64,000 nt of DNA from Chryseobacterium sp. BGARF1 (lineage in GTDB: Bacteria; Bacteroidota; Bacteroidia; Flavobacteriales; Weeksellaceae). The DNA lies in contig NZ_LELA01000042.1 of the NCBI RefSeq assembly GCF_001677955.1, positions 124,001 through 188,000 on the forward strand, read 5' to 3'. The notes beneath the pieces were generated by a model. That model was not told where the DNA came from. It ran no database searches and saw nothing but the letters and a program-made list of their open reading frames with translations. The position numbers and the translations under genes were made by a program. Shown here piece after piece: positions 28,036 through 38,260 of the stretch. Each line of letters starts with the position of its first letter. Positions within the stretch are counted from its first letter, which is position 1.

Positions 28036-30177
28036 CTACTGTTGATTTCCCAGTTTGCTCCAAATCTCAATTCTGTAATCATCGATATCTGCATTATCCT
28101 GCAAACTCTTTAACCAAGACTGACCAAACATTCCTGCATTTCTCTGAGTAACTGACTCTGTAAATTGTTTTACATCGCCTGGTTGCTTATTGATTGTCTC
28201 ATTCTTTTTAACGATAACATAAACACCTGTACCTCCTTCGATTGGGTTTGAAACTTTTCCTTTTGCGATACCAAATGCAGCACCTGCAACTTTAGGTTCC
28301 ATAGCACCCGCTACAGAAGGATTAAGCATATTAACCTGCGCAGACTGTTTTGTTGTAGCAAATTTTGTAGCAACCTGATCTAAACTACCTGCAGTGCCTA
28401 TTTTTTCAGAAATCTGCTTAGCTGCTAATTTATTTTGAACGATTGTTTCTATCTGATCTCTTACAGATTCTGGATCTGCAAGACCTTTTTCTTGTTTTCC
28501 GTTTAAGTAAACAACTACTTTATCTCCAGTTCCTTCTACAGTAAAGAATTCCGTATCACCTTTCTCTCTTTTCTTATCAAAAGCCCAAGCGATAATTTCA
28601 CCGTCTTTATCTGTTCCTAAACCTTGAAGCTGACCGTCAAATCTTTTTGCAGATTTAGCGTTAGAATACTGATAGTTTGATTTTTTAGCAATATTTACAA
28701 AATCATTGAATGATTTTCCTTGAATTTGTTGAATAAATCTTCTTGCTTTTTTATCAACTTCAGCTTCTGTAGCATCAGAAGGCTTGATTGTTTTTACGAT
28801 ATGAGCAACTTTGTAGCCCATTGTTCCAGCTTTTTTATCTTCTACATTGATAATATGGTAACCAAATTCAGTTTCAGCTAAACCTGTAGAACCTTTAGGA
28901 TTATTCGCCAAAAATGCCAAATATCCTGGAGCGAACTGACTTTGAGGAGTCGTCCAGCCCACACTACCTTTTCTTTCAACAGCACCTGGCTCATCAGAAA
29001 GTTTAAGACCTTCTGCGAATTTTGCAGGGTTCGCTTTAATTCCAGCCATTAAGCTGTCAGCAATTTTTTTAGCTTGTTCTTTAGTTCTTGTTGCCGTAGA
29101 TCTTTCAGCACCTTTGTAAGCGATTAAGATATGGTTTGACAAAGTAGAATCAGAAGGCTTTTTGTCGATTAATTTAGACAAAACATAAAGATTCTGCTCC
29201 TTGTAAGGTCCGAAAACCTGACCAATTGCAGCAGTTTCAATTTTTCCTTGTAGCCCTTGAGGCATTTGGTTAGCTTGAACATATGTATTGTTGTATGGCA
29301 TATCTGAGTTTGCCATTACAAACATAGAATCATTAGTAGTGTTTTGGAAGTTTTCTTTTCCTCCACTTGCATCAGTACCTCCAGAAAATATTTTTGTAAT
29401 TTCTTTTTGTACTGCAGCTTCATCCGCAGGACTAGGCTGAGAAGGGAAAAACGCAATTCCTAAATTTCTGCTTGGTTCTGTTTTAAACATTACCGGATGC
29501 GCTTTGATATAATTATTTAAATCTTCAGTTGTAATTTTGATTTTATTTTTCTGAAGATAAGAAGCGTAATCAACTTTTACAAAATCGATATCAGCAAGCT
29601 GATCTCTTTCTTTCATCAATTCTTCAGCTTCTTTTTTACCTGTAGTGATACCCGCAGAAACATTAGCAAAGACCTGTCTTGCCATAATTCTGTACTCAAT
29701 GGTTTTTCTAGTTTTCAACCATTGGTTGTATCCTTCAGGATTTCCACTTTGTAAGGTTTCAATTTCTTTTTTTAATTCTTGAAGTTTGAAATTACCTTTT
29801 TCATCAAAAAGCTGTTGGTTTTGTGCAAACATTTGATCAAACTGAAGCTGATTCCAGAATAAATCATCTGTCATTTCAAAGCCCATTTTTTCAAATTGCT
29901 GTTTTACCAATTTCGACTGTACAAGTAGTTGCCAAGCTTGTTCTTCAAGTCCGTTTTTTGGTTGACCTTGCTGTTCTGCTTGCTGTTGTAGTACAAAAAG
30001 CTGGTCATTATACTCTTCACGAGTAATTTTCTCACCATTTACTTTTCCTAAAACATCAGGGTTTTTTCCAAAAACCTTATCAAGGCTTTCCGGGTTTACC
30101 AAAAACGCTAAAAGCGCCAATGCGATCATTCCCATCAAAAGCCAAGGTCTACTCCTAATCTGTCCTAAAATTGCCAT
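28036..30177 (-). CDS. periplasmic peptidyl-prolyl isomerase / chaperone, PpiD-SurA type
   Basis: The 713-residue protein is anchored by one N-terminal helix (residues 12-28). A SurA_N-like chaperone region follows (about 38-250), then a parvulin rotamase domain in the middle (around residues 340-450, with HILIAYKGAERS and VGWTTPQSQFAPGY). A second, degenerate parvulin-like region lies towards the C-terminus. PpiD-type proteins help newly exported proteins fold at the periplasmic face of the inner membrane. The gene is divergent from lon, and the shared 259-nt region carries two perfect palindromes. It ends at a strong terminator. Confidence 0.92.
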   Translation of the reverse strand: MAILGQIRSRPWLLMGMIALALLAFLVNPESLDKVFGKNPDVLGKVNGEKITREEYNDQLFVLQQQAEQQGQPKNGLEEQAWQLLVQSKLVKQQFEKMGFEMTDDLFWNQLQFDQMFAQNQQLFDEKGNFKLQELKKEIETLQSGNPEGYNQWLKTRKTIEYRIMARQVFANVSAGITTGKKEAEELMKERDQLADIDFVKVDYASYLQKNKIKITTEDLNNYIKAHPVMFKTEPSRNLGIAFFPSQPSPADEAAVQKEITKIFSGGTDASGGKENFQNTTNDSMFVMANSDMPYNNTYVQANQMPQGLQGKIETAAIGQVFGPYKEQNLYVLSKLIDKKPSDSTLSNHILIAYKGAERSTATRTKEQAKKIADSLMAGIKANPAKFAEGLKLSDEPGAVERKGSVGWTTPQSQFAPGYLAFLANNPKGSTGLAETEFGYHIINVEDKKAGTMGYKVAHIVKTIKPSDATEAEVDKKARRFIQQIQGKSFNDFVNIAKKSNYQYSNAKSAKRFDGQLQGLGTDKDGEIIAWAFDKKREKGDTEFFTVEGTGDKVVVYLNGKQEKGLADPESVRDQIETIVQNKLAAKQISEKIGTAGSLDQVATKFATTKQSAQVNMLNPSVAGAMEPKVAGAAFGIAKGKVSNPIEGGTGVYVIVKKNETINKQPGDVKQFTESVTQRNAGMFGQSWLKSLQDNADIDDYRIEIWSKLGNQQ

Positions 30178-30353
30178 TTTATAAATATAGTTTTTATATC
30201 AGTGTGCGAAAATACACATTTTTAAGAAATTACAGAAATATAAGTCGTGTTTTTAATTTTTAAAATTCAAATACTGTTAAAATGGAAATTTTGACCGTAT
30301 TTTTTGACGATTATCAAATGGCATTAATATTGTCAACTTAATATATAGTTCAT

Positions 30354-30380
30354 ACATATTGCTTTCTCTAAGCAATATGT
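30354..30380. promoter_or_regulatory. palindrome in the ppiD-lon divergent region
   Basis: Perfect 11-bp inverted repeat ACATATTGCTT / AAGCAATATGT with a 5-nt loop. It has no T run on either side, so it is more likely an operator or a leader hairpin than a terminator. Confidence 0.5.
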
Positions 30381-30410
30381 AAAATTATCATTGTAACGAC
30401 TTAAACTGAA

Positions 30411-30427
30411 AATGACAATTTGTCATT
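30411..30427. promoter_or_regulatory. 17-nt palindrome just upstream of lon, candidate operator
   Basis: AATGACAATTTGTCATT is a perfect palindrome around a central base, ending 9 nt before the lon ATG at 30437. A regulator bound here would block transcription or translation initiation of lon. The regulator is unknown; a heat-shock repressor site is a guess. Confidence 0.5.
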
Positions 30428-30436
30428 CGATTTATT

Positions 30437-32845
30437 ATGACAGAATTTGAAGATATAAATTTTGATGATATTCTTGGCGATGGTTTTAATATCGTAGCCG
30501 AAGAAATCAACCTTTCTGACCTGGAAATGGATAATGAGAAAAGCTCTAAGCAAAACATTTTCCCCATACTTCCGGTAAGAAATATGGTAATGTTCCCAAA
30601 TGTGGTAATTCCTATTACTGCAGGAAGAAAGACCTCTATACAACTGCTTGAAGAAGCGCAACAAAATGGCGATTATATAGGAATTGTGAGTCAGAAAAGC
30701 TCTGACGTTGAGCAGCCTACCGAAAAAGACCTTTATCACACAGGAACGTTAGCCAAGATCATTAAGATCATTAAGCTTCCTGAAGGAAACATCACTGCTA
30801 TTACCAAAGGATTCCACCGATTTAAAATTAAAAAAATCGTAGACTCTCAACCTTATTTCAAAGCTGAGATTACTAAATTAAAAGATACAAAGGCTAAAAA
30901 CAAAGACGAATATGAAGCATTATTGGAAAACATTAAAGATTTAGCTCTAAAAATTATTGAGCTCGACCCTAATATTCCGAATGCTGCCAATTTTGCCATA
31001 AAAAATATCAGCAACAATGAAGATTTGCTGAATTTTGTAAGCACAAATGCCAATTTCCCTTATTTGGAAAAGCAAAAACTTTTGGAAGAAAAAAGCCTGA
31101 TGGAAAGAGCCAAAAAGTGCTACGAAATGATGCACGAGGATTTCCGAAAGCTTGAATTGAGAAATCAAATTCATCAAAAAACTTCTAAAGATTTAGATAA
31201 ACAACAGAGAGAATATTTCCTGAATCAACAGATCAGAACTATTCAGGATGAATTGGGAGGTGGCCCCGAAAGCGATATTGAAGACCTGCTTAAAAAAGGA
31301 CAAGATAAAAACTGGAAACCTGAAGTTGAAGAGCATTTCCAAAAAGAAATTGCTCGTTTGCAACGTCAGAACCCAAATTCTCCGGACTATAATGTTCAGA
31401 GAAATTATTTGGATTTCTTTACAGATCTACCGTGGGAAACCTTTACAAAAGACACTTTTGATATTGAAAAAGCAGAAAAAGTTTTAGATAAAGCTCATTT
31501 TGGTTTAGAAGATATCAAGAAAAGAATTTTAGAACACATGGCTGTTTTAAAATTAAAAAACAACATGAAATCCCCCATTTTACTATTGGTAGGTCCTCCA
31601 GGAGTTGGTAAAACATCTTTAGGAAAATCTGTTGCCGATGCTTTGGGAAGAAAATATGTACGTGTTTCTTTAGGCGGACTTCACGATGAAAGTGAAATTC
31701 GTGGTCATAGAAAAACCTACATTGGCGCCATGGCGGGAAGAATTCTTCAGTCCATTAAAAAATCGGGGACTTCAAACCCTGTGATTGTTTTAGACGAAAT
31801 CGATAAAGTAGGAAAAGGAATGCACGGTGATCCGAGTTCAGCATTGCTTGAAGTTCTGGATCCCGAACAAAACAGTTCTTTCTACGATAACTTCCTTGAA
31901 ATGGGTTATGATTTGTCTAAAGTAATGTTCTTGGCAACAGCAAACTCGCTTTCTACGATCCAAACTCCGCTTTTAGATAGAATGGAAATCATTCAGATTG
32001 CGGGCTATACTTTAGAGGAGAAAATTGAGATTGCTAAGAGACATTTAATAAAAAAACAACAGGAAGAAAACGGTTTGACCACAAAATCTTTCAAACTTGG
32101 AAATCCTGAACTGAAACATATCATCGAAGCACACACTTCAGAAAGTGGGGTAAGAACTTTAGAAAAAAGAATTGCTGCCATCTCACGTTGGGTTGCTTTA
32201 CAGACGGCTTTAGAAAGAGAATACGATACCAAAATAACCGTTGAAAAAGTGGATGAAATTTTAGGCGTTCCAAGACCTAAAAGCTTATCTGAATTAACGG
32301 ATGTTCCGGGAGTAGTTACAGGATTAGCCTGGACGAGTGTTGGCGGAGATATTTTATTTATTGAAAGCATCACAAGCAACGGAAAAGGAAACCTTACCAT
32401 GACAGGAAATCTGGGAACGGTAATGAAAGAATCGGCAACCATTGCGTTGGAGTACATCAAAGCCAAACATGAAGATCTGGGAATCAGTGAAGACGATCTG
32501 GAAAAGAAAAATATTCACGTTCACGTTCCTGAAGGAGCTACACCAAAAGACGGGCCTTCTGCAGGAATTGCAATGCTGACTTCTATGGTTTCTTCATTCA
32601 AAAATAAAAAAGTAAAACCTCATCTTGCCATGACCGGCGAAATTACGTTACGTGGAAAAGTACTTCCTGTAGGCGGAATTAAAGAAAAATTATTGGCAGC
32701 AACAAGAGCAGGAATCAAAGAAGTGATCCTTTGTGAAGCCAACAGAAAAGATGTAGAAGAAATAAAACAGGATTACCTGAAAAACCTGAAAGTAAACTAC
32801 GTAAGCTGGATGAAAGAAGTACTGGAACTGGCCATCGAAAAATAA
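30437..32845 (+). CDS. lon: endopeptidase La (Lon protease)
   Basis: The 802-residue protein is a complete LonA. The substrate-binding N-terminal domain covers about residues 45-240. The AAA+ domain has Walker [10 protein letters not shown] (near 390) and Walker [10 protein letters not shown] (near 450). The serine protease domain has the catalytic Ser708 in GPSAGIAM and Lys751 in [10 protein letters not shown], spaced 43 residues apart as in E. coli Lon. It degrades damaged and regulatory proteins in the cytoplasm in an ATP-dependent manner. An acidic N-terminal tail precedes the first domain. Two palindromes upstream suggest regulation, fitting a stress-induced protease. Confidence 0.98.
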   Translation: MTEFEDINFDDILGDGFNIVAEEINLSDLEMDNEKSSKQNIFPILPVRNMVMFPNVVIPITAGRKTSIQLLEEAQQNGDYIGIVSQKSSDVEQPTEKDLYHTGTLAKIIKIIKLPEGNITAITKGFHRFKIKKIVDSQPYFKAEITKLKDTKAKNKDEYEALLENIKDLALKIIELDPNIPNAANFAIKNISNNEDLLNFVSTNANFPYLEKQKLLEEKSLMERAKKCYEMMHEDFRKLELRNQIHQKTSKDLDKQQREYFLNQQIRTIQDELGGGPESDIEDLLKKGQDKNWKPEVEEHFQKEIARLQRQNPNSPDYNVQRNYLDFFTDLPWETFTKDTFDIEKAEKVLDKAHFGLEDIKKRILEHMAVLKLKNNMKSPILLLVGPPGVGKTSLGKSVADALGRKYVRVSLGGLHDESEIRGHRKTYIGAMAGRILQSIKKSGTSNPVIVLDEIDKVGKGMHGDPSSALLEVLDPEQNSSFYDNFLEMGYDLSKVMFLATANSLSTIQTPLLDRMEIIQIAGYTLEEKIEIAKRHLIKKQQEENGLTTKSFKLGNPELKHIIEAHTSESGVRTLEKRIAAISRWVALQTALEREYDTKITVEKVDEILGVPRPKSLSELTDVPGVVTGLAWTSVGGDILFIESITSNGKGNLTMTGNLGTVMKESATIALEYIKAKHEDLGISEDDLEKKNIHVHVPEGATPKDGPSAGIAMLTSMVSSFKNKKVKPHLAMTGEITLRGKVLPVGGIKEKLLAATRAGIKEVILCEANRKDVEEIKQDYLKNLKVNYVSWMKEVLELAIEK

Positions 32846-32863
32846 ATTTTCAACAATAAACAT

Positions 32864-32900
32864 AAAACCTCACCCAAAAACGGTGGGGTTTTATTATTTT
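32864..32900 (+). terminator. rho-independent terminator of lon
   Basis: The stem AAAACCTCACC / GGTGGGGTTTT (32864-32874 and 32882-32892) is followed by a T-rich stretch. Confidence 0.85.
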
Positions 32901-32920
32901 TATGCAGCAGATTATTAATT

Positions 32921-34033
32921 ATGAATTTTATAAAACTCCCATTTCTCCTAAAACTCGCATTAGCAGTGATTTCCATCATCGGAATTGGTTATCTTATTAA
33001 ACTGGGGCAAAGTATTTTGGCTCCGTTTTTTTTGGCTTTTTTAATGGCCATGCTTTTTTTACCGATGGCTAATTTTATGGAACGAAAATTAAGATTTCCA
33101 AGATCTTTTTCTACCATCATCTCGGTCATGATCATGCTCATTATTCTTACGGGAATGTTTTACTTCTTCGGATCGCAGCTATCAAGTTTCAGCAAAGACC
33201 TTCCACACCTAAGCAAACAGTTCAATTTGGTTTTTCATAATCTGCAAACCTGGGTATCACAGACTTTTAATGTGAAAATTCATGAGCAGCTCGATTATCT
33301 GGATCAAGGTTTGAACAAACTTTTATCTTCTTCGGGAATAATTTTAGGATTTACTTTTGGTGTATTCTCTACAAGTTTAGGCTTTTTGGCATTCTTTATT
33401 TTGTTTTTCGTTTTTATATTAAATTATAGAAGAATATTAAATAACTTCATCGTTAATGTTTTCAACGAAAAACATAAAGCAAGTGTACAGGAAGTCGTTT
33501 CGGAAGTAAGGATTATGACCAAAAGATACATCATCGGACTTTGTCTTCAGGTAATTATTGTTTCTGTACTTGCTACAGCAGTTCTTACTATTTTAGGCGT
33601 AAAATATGCAATTTTATTAGGTGTTTTAACTGGATTATTAAATGTAATTCCTTACATCGGAATAGCTATCTCTTTATTAATTTCTTGTTTTATCGCATTT
33701 GCAACAGGCACTGTTTCCACTTGCGTTTATGTAGCAATTGGCTATGTTATTGTTCACGCCATCGATGGAAATATTGTATTGCCTTTTGTGGTGGGTTCAA
33801 AGGTAAAGATCAATGCATTATTTTCTTTCATCGGAATTCTTTTAGGTGAACATCTTTGGGGAATTTCAGGAATGTTCTTGTGTATTCCGGCGATTGCAAT
33901 CATTAAAATTATTTTTGAAAGAGTTGATGGCTTAAAACCATGGGGAAAATTATTGGGTGAGGAAGAAAAACCTCATAAAAAGAAAAAATCCTATAAAATC
34001 TCGAAAAATATCACCTTAAAGGAAATGGATTAA
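32921..34033 (+). CDS. AI-2E family transporter (PerM-like)
   Basis: The 370-residue protein has about eight membrane helices in the arrangement typical of the AI-2E/UPF0118 family. A long amphipathic region lies in the middle (residues 95-140), and the conserved motifs NVIPYIGIAISLLIS (near 235) and GEHLWGISGMFLCIPAIAI (near 305) are present. Known members include the autoinducer-2 exporter TqsA and Na+/H+ antiporters, so the substrate here cannot be stated. The C-terminal tail is basic and cytoplasmic. It stands alone behind the lon terminator. Confidence 0.9.
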   Translation: MNFIKLPFLLKLALAVISIIGIGYLIKLGQSILAPFFLAFLMAMLFLPMANFMERKLRFPRSFSTIISVMIMLIILTGMFYFFGSQLSSFSKDLPHLSKQFNLVFHNLQTWVSQTFNVKIHEQLDYLDQGLNKLLSSSGIILGFTFGVFSTSLGFLAFFILFFVFILNYRRILNNFIVNVFNEKHKASVQEVVSEVRIMTKRYIIGLCLQVIIVSVLATAVLTILGVKYAILLGVLTGLLNVIPYIGIAISLLISCFIAFATGTVSTCVYVAIGYVIVHAIDGNIVLPFVVGSKVKINALFSFIGILLGEHLWGISGMFLCIPAIAIIKIIFERVDGLKPWGKLLGEEEKPHKKKKSYKISKNITLKEMD

Positions 34034-34038
34034 AATAT

Positions 34039-34066
34039 GAGCAATTGGTAATAAGCAATGAATAAT
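34039..34066. repeat. heptamer array after the AI-2E transporter gene
   Basis: Four 7-nt units in register: GAGCAAT, TGGTAAT, AAGCAAT, GAATAAT. Positions 34044-34059 match the array within the T9SS cargo gene exactly on the opposite strand. Confidence 0.75.
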
Positions 34067-34143
34067 TTTCGATAAAATTAAATTTTAATTGATTTTTTCA
34101 CAACGAAAAAGAATTTTATTTAATTTTAATAAAAAATCATCTC

Positions 34144-34521
34144 ATGAAAATTATTAAACTTATTATCAGTATTCTTTTCGGTTTAATGTTTATCAATGCG
34201 GGATTAAACAAGTTTCTCAATTACATGCCCATGGAAAAACCAACTCCCGAGCAAATGGAACTTTTTGCCGCATTTGATAAAATATTCTGGTTATTGCCTT
34301 TAGTTGGTGCTGTAGAAATTCTTGGCGGGTTATTATTTATCTTTCCAAAAACAAGAGCATTGGGAGCCATTGTCATTCTTCCGGTAATGGTAGGAATTGT
34401 GATTCATAATTTTATGATGGATAAGTCTCCAATGGGAATGTCTATTGCGGGAGTCCTTTTCCTGATTAATCTTTGGATGATTATCGATAATAAAGAAAAA
34501 TATAGAGCTTTGGTGAAATAA
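34144..34521 (+). CDS. DoxX family membrane protein
   Basis: The 125-residue protein has four membrane helices. The segment FGLMFINAGLNKFLNYMP at residues 14-31 is the DoxX signature region, and VGAVEILGGLLFIFPKTRALG is the second conserved helix. The family is linked to redox stress and quinone-associated roles in a few bacteria, but the biochemical function is unsettled. It is monocistronic and closed by the heptamer array at 34526-34606, which is palindromic and could act as a terminator for it and for the converging acyl-CoA dehydrogenase gene. Confidence 0.85.
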   Translation: MKIIKLIISILFGLMFINAGLNKFLNYMPMEKPTPEQMELFAAFDKIFWLLPLVGAVEILGGLLFIFPKTRALGAIVILPVMVGIVIHNFMMDKSPMGMSIAGVLFLINLWMIIDNKEKYRALVK

Positions 34522-34525
34522 AAAA

Positions 34526-34606
34526 GTCAATGGTCAATTGTGAATATTGCTTCGCAAGTGAATTTTAAAATTGACAAGCAAAGCGAATTGACAATTGACC
34601 ATTCAC
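34526..34606. repeat. inverted heptamer array between convergent genes
   Basis: The left arm GTCAATGGTCAATTGTGAAT is at 34526-34545. The right arm, in 7-nt units, is CAAAGCG, AATTGAC, AATTGAC, CATTCAC (34579-34606). The central ATTTTAAAAT is itself palindromic. The right arm shares units with 49527-49554. Confidence 0.85.
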
Positions 34607-34611
34607 ATTAA

Positions 34612-35970
34612 TTACACAAATGCGCTGAAACCTGTAATTGACCGACCAACAATCAGTGAATTGATTTCTTTTGTACCTTCATAAGAATAGATTGCTTCGG
34701 CATCGGCAACAAATCTTGCCACATCATATTCGAGCAGAATTCCATTTCCGCCCATCACTTCCCGTGCTCTGGAAACAACATCTCTTGTACGCATCGTACA
34801 GAAAACTTTGGCTAAAGAAGCGTGTTCATCTTTTAGAATTCCTTCGTCCTGCATTTCAGAAAGTCTGAAAACCAGGGTTTGCATCGCCGTCAAATTCGAT
34901 AACATTTCTACCAAATGCCCTTGAATCATTTGAAATGAAGCAATTGGTTTTCCAAACTGTTCCCGTGTTCTTGTGTAAGCTAAAGCACTTTCATAGGCTC
35001 CTCTTGCACAACCTGTCGCCATCCAGGCAACTCCGGCTCTTGTCATTCTGAGAACTTTTGCTGTGTCTTTAAATGAATTGGCATTTTGAAGTCTGTTTTC
35101 TTCTGTGATTAAACAATCTTTCAAAGTGATCAACCCATTCTGAACAATTCGAAGCGCCATTTTTCCTTTGATTTTCTCAACTGAAAATCCGGGATTATCT
35201 TTTTCAACAATAAAACCTTTTACTTCGCCATCATCAAGATCTCTTGCCCAGATAATAATTATGTCTGCAAAAGTGGCATTTCCTATCCATTTTTTTTCAC
35301 CATTTAAAACCCAGCCTTCAGGAGTTTTTTTACAAGTTGCCGTCAAACCTCCTGCTGCTCCAGAACCCACTTCAGGCTCGGTCAAACCAAATGCGCCAAT
35401 TTTTTCAAACTTCTGCATTTGAGGAAGCCATTTTTGTTTTTGCTCTTCCGAACCGCAGATATAAATAGAACCCATTGCCAAACCTGATTGTACACCAAAA
35501 AAAGTAGCGATTGAAGCATCAATTCGTGCCATTTCCATTGCAATCACTCCTTCCATCAAAAAAGGCATTCCTTTGCAACCGTAACCTTCATAAGTTACCC
35601 CGCAAATATCAAGTTTTTGGAACTTTGAAATCAGCTCATGTGGAAACTCGTCTCTCAACCAATAATGATTCACCAAAGGTTTAACTTCTTTTTCCATGAA
35701 CGCTCTTACTTTCAGCTGTACTTCTCTTTGCTCCGGTGTCAACGTGTGATAAATATCGTAGAAATCACCATCAATAGGCGGAAGTTCCTTTTTCTTTTTG
35801 TTGGGATCAAGCATTTTCGACAATCCTTTCAGTTGTTTATCATCTAATTTTGAAAAACTCTGCATCAGCTTTGGCAAATCTACCTTTTGAGAAATGGCAC
35901 TTAGCTGATCAAAATCTATTGATCTGAATAATTCTATAGCGTTTCTGATTTTGGAAAAAGTTTTAGACAT
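34612..35970 (-). CDS. acyl-CoA dehydrogenase family protein (glutaryl-CoA dehydrogenase-like)
   Basis: The 452-residue flavoenzyme has the standard fold. The FAD-contacting FGLTEPEVGSGAAGG is near residue 195 and the C-terminal YEGTKEINSLIVGRSITG carries the family end motif. The order and the RVVQ/GALRIVQN-type middle segment resemble glutaryl-CoA dehydrogenase, which oxidises and decarboxylates glutaryl-CoA in lysine breakdown; substrate assignment is tentative. About 60 extra residues, helical and Lys/Leu-rich, precede the core, which is longer than the usual 380-400. It is a single gene converging on doxX. Confidence 0.9.
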   Translation of the reverse strand: MSKTFSKIRNAIELFRSIDFDQLSAISQKVDLPKLMQSFSKLDDKQLKGLSKMLDPNKKKKELPPIDGDFYDIYHTLTPEQREVQLKVRAFMEKEVKPLVNHYWLRDEFPHELISKFQKLDICGVTYEGYGCKGMPFLMEGVIAMEMARIDASIATFFGVQSGLAMGSIYICGSEEQKQKWLPQMQKFEKIGAFGLTEPEVGSGAAGGLTATCKKTPEGWVLNGEKKWIGNATFADIIIIWARDLDDGEVKGFIVEKDNPGFSVEKIKGKMALRIVQNGLITLKDCLITEENRLQNANSFKDTAKVLRMTRAGVAWMATGCARGAYESALAYTRTREQFGKPIASFQMIQGHLVEMLSNLTAMQTLVFRLSEMQDEGILKDEHASLAKVFCTMRTRDVVSRAREVMGGNGILLEYDVARFVADAEAIYSYEGTKEINSLIVGRSITGFSAFV

Positions 35971-36172
35971 ATTATTTGAGATTTAATTTGTAAAACATCA
36001 GCAAAAATCAATCCGAAACACCATCTAAGCAGCTTTAGTTCTTTTACAAAAATCTGAAATTCAATATTTTAAATTCAAATAATTATTTACAAAATATTTA
36101 CCTGCAATATTCAAACATTACAAACGATTCTGCTGGAACTTTGGATTAAGCAAAACATTAAAAATAAATATC

Positions 36173-37084
36173 ATGAAAACAACGCACATCAGGTTAACCA
36201 TCGCAACAGCACTTTTATTGGGAATTTATTCATGTAAAAAAGGCGAAGCAACCGTAAGCAATTATGAAATGTCAACAGCTGCAGATTCCGCTTCAGTAGA
36301 AATTTCCGATAGCGTTTCATCGGTAGCAACAATGTCTGTGAAAGACAAGCAATTCATCAAAACGGCGAATGTAAATATGGAAGTGAAGGACGTTTACGGT
36401 ACAACCATTTCTATCGAAAAATCGGTGCAGGAACTTGGCGGATTTATCACTCACAGTAATCTACAAAGCAGAGTAATTTCAGAAGACACCTATAATACTT
36501 CCGACGAAAATGCAATGCTTATAAAAAAATATCAGACCGAAAACACGATGCAGGTAAGAGTACCCACCTCAAAACTGGGTGAGCTTTTAACTTTAATCAA
36601 TGATAAAAAACTCTTCCTGAATTCTAGAATTATCAATGCTGAAGATGTGACTTCAAGCATTAAATACGCTGAAATGGAAGGCAAAAGAATCAAAAAAACC
36701 AGCGAGAATATTTCGGAACTCAAAACCACAAAAGATAAAGTAAAAATGAGCGACGAAAATATGTCTGAAGAAAACCAACAGCAACTCGCAAATCTTGATG
36801 TTACCGACAATCTGAAATACAGTACCATTGATATTTACATTAAAGAACCCAAAGTTAGAATTGCAGAAATTGCTATTACCAATTCAGAAAACATTGATAA
36901 TAAATATAAATTCGATTTCTTTTACAGTGCAAAAAATGCTTTTGTTGAAGGATATTATTTAATTCAGAGAATTGTGATTGGGCTCATTGTAATTTGGCCG
37001 ATTCTATTAATTGGAGGTGTATTATTTTACTTTTATCGTAAAAATAAATCTAACAAGAAACCAATTCAAGCCTATAAAGAATAA
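36173..37084 (+). CDS. DUF4349 domain lipoprotein
   Basis: The 303-residue protein has a lipoprotein signal ending in LLLGIYSC (Cys22). It has a periplasmic DUF4349 domain from about residue 62 (KDKQFIKTANVNMEVKDVY), containing a coiled-coil stretch around residues 165-210. One membrane helix near residues 270-290 is followed by a short basic tail. This two-ended anchoring is typical of the family, whose function is unknown. It is monocistronic, with a terminator at 37130-37158. Confidence 0.85.
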   Translation: MKTTHIRLTIATALLLGIYSCKKGEATVSNYEMSTAADSASVEISDSVSSVATMSVKDKQFIKTANVNMEVKDVYGTTISIEKSVQELGGFITHSNLQSRVISEDTYNTSDENAMLIKKYQTENTMQVRVPTSKLGELLTLINDKKLFLNSRIINAEDVTSSIKYAEMEGKRIKKTSENISELKTTKDKVKMSDENMSEENQQQLANLDVTDNLKYSTIDIYIKEPKVRIAEIAITNSENIDNKYKFDFFYSAKNAFVEGYYLIQRIVIGLIVIWPILLIGGVLFYFYRKNKSNKKPIQAYKE

Positions 37085-37129
37085 ATGTGGCATCCTAACC
37101 TTTTTTGGTTATTTATATAAATAGTATTG

Positions 37130-37158
37130 AACCTCTGCATTTTGTGGAGGTTTTTTTA
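37130..37158 (+). terminator. terminator after the DUF4349 gene
   Basis: AACCTC (37130-37135) pairs with GAGGTT (37147-37152), followed by seven T. Confidence 0.75.
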
Positions 37159-37278
37159 TTTTTACTAGCAATAATTTTTAATTTTGTTTTATTCAAAATA
37201 AATCTATCTTAAGAGACATTTTCTCTTACTTATTCAATAAAACTCAGGAAAAAGCGTTAAACATTCAAAATAAAAACA

Positions 37279-38127
37279 ATGACCAAATTTTTAGCTGTAA
37301 CCCTTTTTATTCTAAGTATTACTGCCTTTTCTCAAAACCGAATCAAAATTTTAGATGCAGAAAGTCAAAAGCCAATTTCTTATGCAAAACTGACTTTTAA
37401 AGACAAACATTACTACAAAAATACAGAAGAAAACGGAGAAATAACTTTAGAGAAAAGTGAAGAGATATTTGAAATTCAATCTTTTGGATATGAGGATTTT
37501 AAAGTACAACAAAACCAACCAACTTATTTACTACAACCAAAATTCACAAATATTGATGAAGTACGCATTCCTAAACCCAAATTTTCTAAAACATTTACTA
37601 TAGGAAAGGTATCTAAAGAAAACAGCTTCTATGGAGTACACAATACGATTTGGATGGTAGCAAAAGAGCTTAGAAACGATATCTCAGAAGCCCCCTTATT
37701 TATAGAATCAATCAAATTTTACTCAAGACTATTTTCTAAAAAATCTGCCACCATAAAAATTAACATCTACTATAATGAAAACGGAATACCGGGTGACCTG
37801 TACAAATCTGTGATAGTTACATGCGTTAAAAAGCAAAAGATTACTGAATTTATCTTTCCCAAACCATTTACTCTTCCAAAAGAAGGAATAATTGTAGGAT
37901 TTGAATGGATTTTAAATCAAGAAAACTCTTATCAGAAAATGATGATGATAAACGGTGAGAAAAAAGAAACTATTGGTCATGACCCAATGATTGGCTCTCT
38001 TACAGAAAATCCTAAAAATATTATTCTTGGCAATCTATCGCAAGAAGGCTGGATATTTGTGAATGGTTCAAATAATTCTAGCCAAATAACCAAAAATTTG
38101 GGAATAGAATTAAAACTTACCAATTGA
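37279..38127 (+). CDS. secreted protein with carboxypeptidase-regulatory-like domain
   Basis: The 282-residue protein has a signal peptide (MTKFLAVTLFILSITAFSQ). A short CarboxypepD_reg-like beta domain follows (residues 22-90, with LDAESQKPISYAKLTFKDK), of the kind found at the front of TonB-dependent receptors and other exported Bacteroidota proteins. The remaining 190 residues form a domain I cannot name; IWMVAKELRNDISEAPLFIES and EGIIVGFEWIL are its clearest stretches. There is no sorting domain or lipobox, so it is probably periplasmic. No operon partner is seen. Confidence 0.72.
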   Translation: MTKFLAVTLFILSITAFSQNRIKILDAESQKPISYAKLTFKDKHYYKNTEENGEITLEKSEEIFEIQSFGYEDFKVQQNQPTYLLQPKFTNIDEVRIPKPKFSKTFTIGKVSKENSFYGVHNTIWMVAKELRNDISEAPLFIESIKFYSRLFSKKSATIKINIYYNENGIPGDLYKSVIVTCVKKQKITEFIFPKPFTLPKEGIIVGFEWILNQENSYQKMMMINGEKKETIGHDPMIGSLTENPKNIILGNLSQEGWIFVNGSNNSSQITKNLGIELKLTN

Positions 38128-38260
38128 TTTTTAACCATCAATTAACATCATTGCCCGAAAATTCCGTAAATTTGCAAATTGAAACTTTATGTGTCTGAAT
38201 GAGAATGATTTCGACTCTAATTTTTCTACAAATCAGCTTTTTAAACCTTAATTTTAATTT

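Noticed and set aside
30401..30739. 112-codon minus-strand frame over the lon start
   Set aside because: Antisense to the lon N-terminal coding sequence, with no support.
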